Part shown: positions 7,805-14,616 of the stretch, one piece after another
How the letters are laid out: every line of letters begins with the position of its first letter
Numbering within the stretch: position 1 is the first letter of the stretch
NCBI GenBank assembly: GCA_900546485.1
Contig: URDK01000039.1
Span: forward strand, 1-21,865
Source: an uncultured Eubacteriales bacterium
Lineage (GTDB): Bacteria; Bacillota; Clostridia; Oscillospirales; Oscillospiraceae
Reading direction: 5' to 3'
DNA length: 21,865 nucleotides
Notes under the pieces: generated by a model
Seen by the model: only the letters and a program-made list of their open reading frames with translations
What the model was told of the DNA's origin: nothing
The model's database searches: none
Translations under genes and position numbers: made by a program

Positions 7805-7838
7805 ACACAATAAAATATAATAAATCGTTTTATTGTGT
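7805..7838 (+). repeat. 11-bp perfect AT-rich inverted repeat in the operon leader
   Basis: ACACAATAAAA (7805-7815) and TTTTATTGTGT (7828-7838) are exactly complementary around a 12-nt spacer that itself contains TATAAT (7816-7821). No -35 box fits that TATAAT. It could be a second operator or an mRNA hairpin upstream of the binding-protein gene. Confidence 0.6.
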
Positions 7839-7879
7839 GCTTATTAAGTGGCAAGCAAAAAATGAGAAGGGAGTACATT

Positions 7880-9145
7880 ATGAAAAAGATCATTTCTGTC
7901 CTTCTGAGTGTGCTGATATGCATTGGCATGCTCGCAGCCTGCGGAACCGCAAATGAGCCAGTCACCGAAAGCTCCGCCCCTGAAAGCAGTCCGCCGTCAT
8001 CCGCAGCTCCTGAAGCAACAGAGCTTTCAGTCTGGCATGACGGTGACGAAACGCTCATGCAGGCAATCGCCGATACGATAAACCCGAAGCTTGCCGAAAG
8101 CGGCGTCACAGTCACTTTTGAAAAGCGCACAGGCCTTTCAGATCAGCTCAAGCTCTACGGCGGCGACGCTGAAAACGGCCCGGATATGTATCTCTGGGCG
8201 CATGACAGTCTGGGAACTTTTGTTGCCATGGATATTCTGGAGCCGCTTACCAATCTCGTGGATGAAAGCATCTGGGCTGATGACCTGCCGCTCACTGTGG
8301 AGGCCGGTCAGATAGATGGCACGCAGTATCTGCTTCCCCTATACTTCGAGACTCTGCTCTTCCTCTACAACAAGGATCTCTGGCAGGGAGATGTACCCTC
8401 CACCACAGAGGAGCTGTATGAGTATATGGTCGCAAACACTGATACGGCTGCCGGTACTTACGCCGTTGTCAATCAGCACTCCACGTCCTACAATGTTTCA
8501 CCGTTCATAAATGGATTTGGAGGATACATACTCGACGCCGAAAGCAACCCCGGCCTCAATGACCCTAAGACCATAGAAGCTGTGGAGTACAACAAGAAGT
8601 TTGCCGACCTGCAGGCGGACGGAGACTATAACACAGTCACAACGCTTTTCAATGAGGGCAAGGCTCAGGCCATAATAGGCGGCCCGTGGCTCGTGCCGGG
8701 AATACGTGCCGCCGGCATAAATCTCGGTGTTGCGTCCCTCTCTGATATCACGCTTCCCAACGGCGAGCCCATGGCTCCGTTCTCCGGAATTCAGGGTATC
8801 GGCGTTTTGAAGACCGCAGCCTCGACCAAGGGTGAAGCGATCGGTCTGGCGCTCGAGGCTCTCGCCTCCCCCGAAGTTGGCATAGCCCTCGCCAAAGCGG
8901 GCGGCTGCGCCCCGGCAAACTCTCTTTCCTACGACGACCCGGACGTCGGCGGCGACGAGATAATCGCAGCCATTGAACACACTGCCGATACTGCACAGCC
9001 CATGCCTAACGCGGCTGAAATGAACGTCATGTGGGGACCGGTAGACAGCATGCTTGCCGCCGTGAATAAGAACGGCCAGGACGCAACAGCTGCTGCAGAG
9101 GAAGCCCAGGCTGCAGCGCTTCAGGCCATAGCGGATATGCAATGA
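7880..9145 (+). CDS. ABC transporter sugar-binding lipoprotein (CUT1, maltodextrin type)
   Basis: 421 residues. MKKIISVLLSVLICIGMLAAC is a lipoprotein signal whose lipobox cysteine is C21, so the mature protein is anchored outside the membrane. A Ser/Pro/Glu-rich linker of ~25 residues follows. The rest is a cluster-B/MalE-type solute-binding protein: LSVWHDGDE, PDMYLWAHDSLGTFV, LPLYFETLLFLYNKDLW, FNEGKAQAIIGGPWLVPGIR and GIQGIGVLKTAASTKGEAIG. The start at 7880 has AAGGGAG at 7867-7873; frame-open codons further upstream lack both a ribosome site and the signal peptide. It is the first gene of the transporter operon. With two CUT1 permeases and a neopullulanase-like GH13 enzyme behind it, a malto-oligosaccharide or cyclodextrin ligand is likely (inference). 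Confidence 0.92.
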   Translation: MKKIISVLLSVLICIGMLAACGTANEPVTESSAPESSPPSSAAPEATELSVWHDGDETLMQAIADTINPKLAESGVTVTFEKRTGLSDQLKLYGGDAENGPDMYLWAHDSLGTFVAMDILEPLTNLVDESIWADDLPLTVEAGQIDGTQYLLPLYFETLLFLYNKDLWQGDVPSTTEELYEYMVANTDTAAGTYAVVNQHSTSYNVSPFINGFGGYILDAESNPGLNDPKTIEAVEYNKKFADLQADGDYNTVTTLFNEGKAQAIIGGPWLVPGIRAAGINLGVASLSDITLPNGEPMAPFSGIQGIGVLKTAASTKGEAIGLALEALASPEVGIALAKAGGCAPANSLSYDDPDVGGDEIIAAIEHTADTAQPMPNAAEMNVMWGPVDSMLAAVNKNGQDATAAAEEAQAAALQAIADMQ

Positions 9146-9160
9146 GTTTAGATACATTCA

Positions 9161-9187
9161 GGGGCGGCATAATCGCCGCCCCATTTT
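9161..9187 (+). terminator. Attenuating stem-loop between binding protein and permease genes
   Basis: GGGGCGGC (9161-9168), loop ATAATC, GCCGCCCC (9175-9182), then ATTTTT. The T-run is short and the next ribosome site follows immediately at 9189. This suggests partial termination or 3'-end protection, the usual way binding proteins are made in excess over their permeases. Confidence 0.7.
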
Positions 9188-9200
9188 TGGAGGCGTTACC

Positions 9201-10085
9201 ATGAGGTTAAGGCGTAACATGAAGCCCTGGTGCTGGTGCGCCCCGGCAATGATATTGATACTTGTCATCATTGTTTTTCCCATCGCTTACACAGGATATA
9301 TCTCGCTCACGAACATGAATCTCTATCACTGGCAGGACTACGAGATCATAGGGCTGGGCAATTATTCCCGAGCATTGTTCAAGTTCGACTCAGGGTTCCT
9401 GACCGCGCTGGGCACGACGCTGCTCTGGACCGTGCTCAACATGGTCATACAGCTCGTGCTAGGCTTCCTGATCGCTCTCGGCCTAAACGCACCGAAATTA
9501 AAACTCAGCCGTCTTTATAAGACGCTCCTCATGGTACCGTGGGCAATGCCCGCCTACATATCCATACTGCTCTGGCGCGTGGGGGTGTTCAACACTGAGC
9601 TGGGACTTTTGAACAAGTGGATTACGGCGCTCGGCTTCGGCAAAGTGGACTTCCTCGCAAACAACGGAATGGCTTTCATATCCTGCATGGTGTTGAATCT
9701 CTGGATGGCGCTGCCATTCATGATTTCCACGATCGACGGCGCCCTGCAAAGCGTTGACCGCAGTCTATATGAGAGCGCCAGGTTGGATGGTGCCGGCTTC
9801 TGGACGCAGACTTGGAATATAACCATCCCAAGCATCCGTCCGGTGATAGCGCCCGCCGCTGTGATGACCACCTTTATAACCTTCAAGCAGTTTGACATTA
9901 TATATCTGCTTACGCAGCAGCGCGGATACATGACAGGTGCTACGTTGAACACGGTGATCACATATGTGCATCAAAACGCCTTCGCGTCGAATAACTACGG
10001 TCTGTCCAGCGCGGTCAGCATGCTGCTGTTTGTCATAATCATTGTCTTCTCGTTCGCCACAAACAAAAGCCTGAGGGAGGATTGA
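9201..10085 (+). CDS. ABC sugar permease, MalF/UgpA-like
   Basis: 294 residues with about six membrane spans, beginning with a basic MRLRRNMKPW segment. The cytoplasmic EAA loop that docks the ATPase is ESARLDGAGFWTQTWNITIP (about residues 191-210), with the conserved glycine near DGAG. The N-terminal PIAYTGYISLTNMNLY and GLGNYSRAL stretches are typical of CUT1 MalF-type subunits. GGAGG at 9189-9193 is seven bases before the ATG. The gene lies downstream of the binding protein, behind the attenuating hairpin, and is tightly packed with the second permease. No nucleotide-binding subunit is encoded in the operon, so it presumably pairs with a shared MsmK/MalK-type ATPase elsewhere. Confidence 0.93.
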   Translation: MRLRRNMKPWCWCAPAMILILVIIVFPIAYTGYISLTNMNLYHWQDYEIIGLGNYSRALFKFDSGFLTALGTTLLWTVLNMVIQLVLGFLIALGLNAPKLKLSRLYKTLLMVPWAMPAYISILLWRVGVFNTELGLLNKWITALGFGKVDFLANNGMAFISCMVLNLWMALPFMISTIDGALQSVDRSLYESARLDGAGFWTQTWNITIPSIRPVIAPAAVMTTFITFKQFDIIYLLTQQRGYMTGATLNTVITYVHQNAFASNNYGLSSAVSMLLFVIIIVFSFATNKSLRED

Positions 10086-10087
10086 GC

Positions 10088-10930
10088 ATGAAGCGCAAAA
10101 CCAAAGAGCGTATGAGCTATGCGGCGCTCAATATCGTGTTCATTCTCCTGTGCTTCATAACATTGGTACCCATTTTATATGCTGTCAGTGTCTCATTTTC
10201 CGGCACAGGCACTTCCCTATCAGGAGACTTTTCTTTTATTCCTTCCGATCCGTCATTGGAAAACTATCGCGTAATATTATTCGACGAACCGTTTCTGATC
10301 TGGCTTAAAAACTCGCTGCTGCTCAGCATCGGAACGGTCGCCCTCGCCATGCTCTGTGCCGTAACGGCAGCCTACGCCTGTTCTCGCTGGCGATTTCAAG
10401 GCAGACGTCCTTTCCTAAGGGTATTGCTCGTGCTCAATGCCTTCCCGCAGGTGCTCTCTCTCTTTGCCTATTACCGCATACTCCGACTCGGCGGTCTGCT
10501 TAATTCCCACGCAGGGCTGATCCTTATTTACACAGGAAGCATGTGTGTATTCGCCATCTGGAATATGAAGGGCTATTTTGACACTATACCCGTTGAAATA
10601 GAAGAGGCGTCAAAAATAGACGGAGCTAACGATGCGCAAATGATTTGGCAGATCGTGCTGCCATTGGCCAAACCGGCTATAGTTGTCACCTGCGTAATGG
10701 TGCTGATAACCGTCTGGAACGAATATCTTTTTGCCACGACATTTCTGCTGGAGAGCAACCATTACTCGCTTGCAGCAGGATTGTATCAGCTTCAAAGCAA
10801 CGACTACACGCGCTCGTGGCCTCTGTTCACCGCGGCGAGCATACTCGCGTCGATACCCTTGCTGCTGATTTTCTTCAAGATACAAAAATACATGGTCTCC
10901 GGCCTCACTGCGGGCGGCGTCAAAGGATGA
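10088..10930 (+). CDS. ABC sugar permease, MalG-like
   Basis: 280 residues with six predicted membrane spans. The EAA loop reads EEASKIDGANDAQMIWQIVL followed by PLAKPA, diagnostic of the MalG-type partner. The C-terminus ending in MVSGLTAGGVKG is the classical end of CUT1 permeases. The ATG at 10088 lies two bases beyond the preceding TGA and has GGGAGG at 10075-10080; a TTG at 10082 in the same frame is not needed. The near-zero spacing implies translational coupling with the MalF-like subunit, and the two would form the membrane channel of the importer. Confidence 0.93.
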   Translation: MKRKTKERMSYAALNIVFILLCFITLVPILYAVSVSFSGTGTSLSGDFSFIPSDPSLENYRVILFDEPFLIWLKNSLLLSIGTVALAMLCAVTAAYACSRWRFQGRRPFLRVLLVLNAFPQVLSLFAYYRILRLGGLLNSHAGLILIYTGSMCVFAIWNMKGYFDTIPVEIEEASKIDGANDAQMIWQIVLPLAKPAIVVTCVMVLITVWNEYLFATTFLLESNHYSLAAGLYQLQSNDYTRSWPLFTAASILASIPLLLIFFKIQKYMVSGLTAGGVKG

Positions 10931-10957
10931 TTTACTAGAATAGAGAGGAAATTTGAC

Positions 10958-12679
10958 ATGATTCTTCGCCAGGCCATTACACATATTCCGCTTTCACAAT
11001 ATGCCTTTGCAAGCAGCGAGACCAGATTAACCATTCGCATCAGGACGGCCAAAGATGATCTCACCCGCTGCATACTTTGTTACGGGGATAGAGTGCATCC
11101 GGAAGACCCTATCGTATTCACCCCCATTGAGATGGAAAAGGTAGCCTCGGATCTGATTTTTGATATATACGAAGCCACTTTTGAAAGTCCTTATACCCGC
11201 GTGTGCTATTATTTTGAGCTGATAGACTCGGATGAGCATTTGTTCTTGTTTGCCGATATCTTTTCGACGCGCTTGCCCAGCGAACGAAGCGAATACTATC
11301 AGTATCCGTTCATGCGGCGCGAGGAGATAAGCGCCGTACCGGAATGGCTGGAACACGCAATTGTATATAACATCTTTCCCGACAGCTTTGCCACAAGCAA
11401 GCGCAATATCAGTGATGCAGCCGATGAAGTTGAGTGGGAAAATGGGCTGAAGCTTAAATCAAGGCTGGGCGGCACGATCAAGGGCATTACCGAAAACTTA
11501 GATTATATTTCTGAAATGGGCTTTAATTGCCTCTATCTCAATCCGGTATTCGTAGCCGGTGAGTATCATAAATACGACATACTGGATTATCATCACATTT
11601 CTCCGAACTTAGGCACAGACGAGGATTTCGATGAGTTGGTAAGGCAAGCGCATTCAAAAGGTATGCGGATCATAATAGACGGGGTGTTCAATCACTGCAG
11701 TTGGTACTTCTTCGCTTTCGACGATGTTGTACGCAGCGGAGAGAATTCCAGGTACAAGGATTGGTTCTACGACTTGAAATTCCCTGTCATCCGTCCAGAG
11801 GATGAGAATGAGCCGCCTACATACAGCTGCTTTGCCTATGAACGAAAAATGCCGAAGCTCAACAGCTCCAACCCGGAAGTTTTGGACCACTTTGTCGGCG
11901 TAGGGACTTATTGGATAGAAAAACACCATGTGGATGGCTGGCGCCTTGATGTAGCCAATGAGGTAAGCAGGGATTTTTGGAGGGCGTTCAAACACGCAAC
12001 CCGAGCAGTTGACCCCAAGAGTGTCATGATAGGCGAGATATGGGAGAGCGCCGAAAGTTGGCTGCAGGGAGATATGTTTGATTCCACCATGAATTATGAC
12101 TTCCGAAAAAACTGCCGCGACTTTTTCGGGACCGAACTCATCAATGCGACCGAGTTTGATGCGCGTGTTACTCAGATGAACTACCGATATACGTCCGGAA
12201 TACTGCGCGGGCAGCTCAATTTGCTTGACAGTCACGATGTAAACAGATTCTTTTCATATTGTCGAGGCGATATTCGCAGGCTGCGGCTTGCGGAAGTATT
12301 CCTGTTCATGGCGCCTGGCGTTCCCTGTGTATTCTATGGAGATGAGCTCGGCATGAACGGAGATACCGAGTATACGCTGCGAGGCCCCATGCCGTGGACC
12401 GATGCGGTATATGACGAAAGAGAGTTCTTTAAAAAACTGATATCTTTACGCAGCAATAACAAAACACTGATCTATGGCAAGTATCGCAAGCTGTTCACCG
12501 ATGATAAGGGCCTCTATGTATTTGAGCGTTCTTATAATAAAGACGTAATCACAGTGGCAATAAACGCACGCGATATTGTAACCGCCATTCCTGATTTGGT
12601 TCCCGAACATGAACCGCTAATGTCTTCCTCTTTTACATGTAATGAGCTTGGTCCCTTTGGCTACGCTATCTGGGCGTGA
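10958..12679 (+). CDS. Cytoplasmic GH13 alpha-amylase family enzyme (neopullulanase / cyclomaltodextrinase-like)
   Basis: 573 residues with no signal peptide, so intracellular. Residues 1 to ~125 form a beta-rich CBM34-like N-domain, typical of neopullulanases, maltogenic amylases and cyclomaltodextrinases. The catalytic barrel carries all four GH13 conserved regions: DGVFNH at 241-246; GWRLDVANEV with nucleophile D331 and R329; GEIWES with acid/base E360; and DSHDVNRF with transition-state D427. The segment GEYHKYDILDYHHISPNLG is also typical of this subgroup. It should hydrolyse imported linear or cyclic malto-oligosaccharides to maltose and glucose. A ribosome site GAGAGGAA precedes the ATG, 27 bp after the second permease, so it is the last gene of the transporter operon. 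Composition is more AT-rich than glgA. Confidence 0.93.
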   Translation: MILRQAITHIPLSQYAFASSETRLTIRIRTAKDDLTRCILCYGDRVHPEDPIVFTPIEMEKVASDLIFDIYEATFESPYTRVCYYFELIDSDEHLFLFADIFSTRLPSERSEYYQYPFMRREEISAVPEWLEHAIVYNIFPDSFATSKRNISDAADEVEWENGLKLKSRLGGTIKGITENLDYISEMGFNCLYLNPVFVAGEYHKYDILDYHHISPNLGTDEDFDELVRQAHSKGMRIIIDGVFNHCSWYFFAFDDVVRSGENSRYKDWFYDLKFPVIRPEDENEPPTYSCFAYERKMPKLNSSNPEVLDHFVGVGTYWIEKHHVDGWRLDVANEVSRDFWRAFKHATRAVDPKSVMIGEIWESAESWLQGDMFDSTMNYDFRKNCRDFFGTELINATEFDARVTQMNYRYTSGILRGQLNLLDSHDVNRFFSYCRGDIRRLRLAEVFLFMAPGVPCVFYGDELGMNGDTEYTLRGPMPWTDAVYDEREFFKKLISLRSNNKTLIYGKYRKLFTDDKGLYVFERSYNKDVITVAINARDIVTAIPDLVPEHEPLMSSSFTCNELGPFGYAIWA

Positions 12680-12769
12680 TAAAACACGACGTACCATGCT
12701 CTTCCCTTCAGCGTCTATAACGATAAGCTCCGTTCTTGACACTACCGTACAGATAGTTATAGACATAAA

Positions 12770-12798
12770 GATCCGGGACAGATGATCTGTCCCGGATC
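12770..12798. terminator. Shared terminator between convergent GH13 and PucR-type genes
   Basis: GATCCGGGACAGAT (12770-12783) and ATCTGTCCCGGATC (12785-12798) are perfectly complementary around one central base, about 90 bp after the GH13 stop and 7 bp beyond the end of the minus-strand gene. T-runs are short on either side (ATTATTT on plus, TTTATG on minus), so it is probably bidirectional. Confidence 0.7.
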
Positions 12799-12804
12799 CA
12801 TTAT

Positions 12805-14352
12805 TTAGCCTAAAGCGCTGTTTATGTCGGTTATAAATTTGCGTTTTTCGAATGAATCTATTTCAACTGACAACATTAGCGGAAAGATAAGTTTTGGGTC
12901 GCTTAAGTTGATATTAAAGTCCTGTTCTATCTGCTGGATACGATAGTTAACGGTATTCCGGTGGATACCCAGTATATCGCTCGTCCGGTTCTTATCAAAC
13001 CCAGTTTGCGCATATACGCAGAGAGTCCTATACAAATCTGACTTTTTCTGTGCGTCAAGGGCCTCCAGTTTACCAAGCAGAGGATGCACACAGGCTTTAA
13101 GAGCTGTTTTATTGCTTGCGCTGTCAAGCAGGTCGAAGAAAGCGTAGTCAGAGTAGAAAAATATATTCTCCTGCACCGGCATACGCAGAGCGAAGGAGAG
13201 CGCAGCTCTGCATTGGTTTACATTTTCCTGTATGTTATCAGGGCTGTTAAAGGCGTTTGATATACCAATGTAAATATACTTTTCCGCGACAATGCTGTTG
13301 AGCTTTTTCATATTATCGGCGCTAATATCGCCGTTATTGTCAACAGGAAGAATTGCAACAAGGCTGTTGTCGTAAATTGCGTTTGGAATATTGTTTAGTT
13401 CCTTAAGAAGTATAGGCCGTATTTGGTTGGCTACAAAGTTTTCTCCCTGCCAAAAGCGGGGCTGTACAACGATTGCACGCATCCGGGTTGGAAATTTCAG
13501 CCTTCCTGCGGTAATCATACGTCGTGAAACGGTTGACGGCGCGCCCGATATTGCCGCAAGAAGAAAATCATTATACTTGACCGCGTCTATGTCAGACGTT
13601 CCTTTTGTGCGCAGAATACTGTCTTTTACAGCCTTGGCCAGCAGGGGTATCAGCTGCTTATCCCAGGCGTCAAAGTAGTTCTCATCTTTGAGCAGAAAAA
13701 CATAGCCGATTATCTTGCCCTTTGAGACGACTCGCCCACACATTATGTACTTGTTTGCCATACCACAGTAGATGACAAACGGTACCCCGGAGCACGATTT
13801 GTTCTCATTGCGCACTTTTTCTATAAAATTCATAAGCTCTTCCACGCAGTAACCACGCTCAATGCTTCGCATCCATACGGCATAGTTCACCACGAAGTTT
13901 TCCGAGTGTGCGAGCACCTTTCCGGAAACGTCAATTGCCGCGTAGAAATTGTTCATTTTCTGGCTGAGCTTATTCATTATTGTAGAAAGGTCGCGCCCCT
14001 CGAGCATCATGCAAAGAGAGTCAAAGTAGTCTTTCTGCATGTCAAGTTCCGTGCGCAAGGTACAACGCAGGTACTCAAATATCGCACCCATTTGAGACGC
14101 ACTTATTCTTGCGCAGTTGATAGCAGGCGGCTCTGAAAACCGCTCGTCCGAATCTCCATAATATAGGACGGACGCACGAAGCTTATTGCCTTTCAGAGCG
14201 CGTACATCACAAAAATACAAAACATTTTTGCTCAATTCCGGCGTCTCGCTGGAATATATCGATATGTCTGCTATGTCATAATCGCTCAAATACTGTACAT
14301 CGGACAAAGTAAATTTCTCCGAAAGCAGCTCGATTATAGAAGAAAACAGCAT
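12805..14352 (-). CDS. PucR/CdaR-family transcriptional regulator
   Basis: 515 residues. The C-terminus (about 445-500) has the PucR-type helix-turn-helix, with FDKNRTSDILGIHRNTVNYR (H464 in HRNTVNYRI) followed by IQQIEQDFNINLSDP. Before it, about 275-410, is the degenerate GGDEF-like domain of CdaR/PucR regulators, with VAILPVDNNGD and YIGISNAFNSPDNIQENVNQ then CRAAL. The N-terminal ~250 residues look like a ligand-sensing region (KMNNFYAAIDVSGKVLAHSE is PAS/GAF-like), but I cannot name it. AAAGGAG lies nine bases before the ATG at 14352. It is divergent from the second enoate-reductase gene, and PucR/CdaR proteins usually activate the neighbouring catabolic operon, so it is inferred to control the reductase, carriers and Fe-ADH genes in response to their substrate. 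Confidence 0.88.
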   Translation of the reverse strand: MLFSSIIELLSEKFTLSDVQYLSDYDIADISIYSSETPELSKNVLYFCDVRALKGNKLRASVLYYGDSDERFSEPPAINCARISASQMGAIFEYLRCTLRTELDMQKDYFDSLCMMLEGRDLSTIMNKLSQKMNNFYAAIDVSGKVLAHSENFVVNYAVWMRSIERGYCVEELMNFIEKVRNENKSCSGVPFVIYCGMANKYIMCGRVVSKGKIIGYVFLLKDENYFDAWDKQLIPLLAKAVKDSILRTKGTSDIDAVKYNDFLLAAISGAPSTVSRRMITAGRLKFPTRMRAIVVQPRFWQGENFVANQIRPILLKELNNIPNAIYDNSLVAILPVDNNGDISADNMKKLNSIVAEKYIYIGISNAFNSPDNIQENVNQCRAALSFALRMPVQENIFFYSDYAFFDLLDSASNKTALKACVHPLLGKLEALDAQKKSDLYRTLCVYAQTGFDKNRTSDILGIHRNTVNYRIQQIEQDFNINLSDPKLIFPLMLSVEIDSFEKRKFITDINSALG

Positions 14353-14391
14353 TGTTCCCAGCTCCTTTGTGAGAATCAGTGGTCATTTTAA

Positions 14392-14420
14392 TAAATATAA
14401 GTTTGCCATACTTTTCGCAA
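14392..14420 (-). promoter_or_regulatory. Candidate promoter of the PucR-type gene
   Basis: Read on the minus strand: TTGCGA (complement of 14415-14420), then TATATT at a 15-bp spacing or TATTTA at 17 bp. A CATTTTA copy at 14384-14390 lies just downstream, where bound regulator could feed back on its own expression. Confidence 0.35.
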
Positions 14421-14480
14421 AATTGCAACCACCTTGTATCGGCATACCACATCTTGGCTCTATGCGCTGTCAAATCAAAC

Positions 14481-14499
14481 TAAAATGAGGGCCATTTTA
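14481..14499. promoter_or_regulatory. Palindromic candidate operator in the divergent pucR-type/reductase region
   Basis: TAAAATG-agggc-CATTTTA is a perfect 7-bp inverted repeat with a 5-nt spacer. It lies upstream of weak promoter-like elements for the reductase gene (TAGTAT at 14536-14541). The weak -35 fits activator-dependent transcription. A further half-site CATTTTA occurs at 14384-14390. Confidence 0.45.
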
Positions 14500-14551
14500 T
14501 AGGAATCAAACATTTAACCCGGTTTTGCCTTTTGTTAGTATTGAAGCATAG

Positions 14552-14575
14552 GGCGGCGGAGGCATGGCCGTCGCC
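14552..14575 (+). promoter_or_regulatory. GC-rich leader hairpin before the enoate reductase
   Basis: GGCGGCGG (14552-14559) pairs with CCGTCGCC (14568-14575), with one G-U pair and an 8-nt loop, about 25 bp before the AAAAGGAG ribosome site. The role is unknown; it may stabilise the mRNA. Confidence 0.4.
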
Positions 14576-14616
14576 GATGTGTGTGAAAGCTGATAACGCA
14601 AAAGGAGCCGAGCTTA

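Noticed and set aside
12736..12763. TTGACA-16-TATAGA promoter-like sequence downstream of the GH13 gene
   Set aside because: Transcription would start at the terminator hairpin 12770-12798, leaving only the hairpin itself. Most likely chance.
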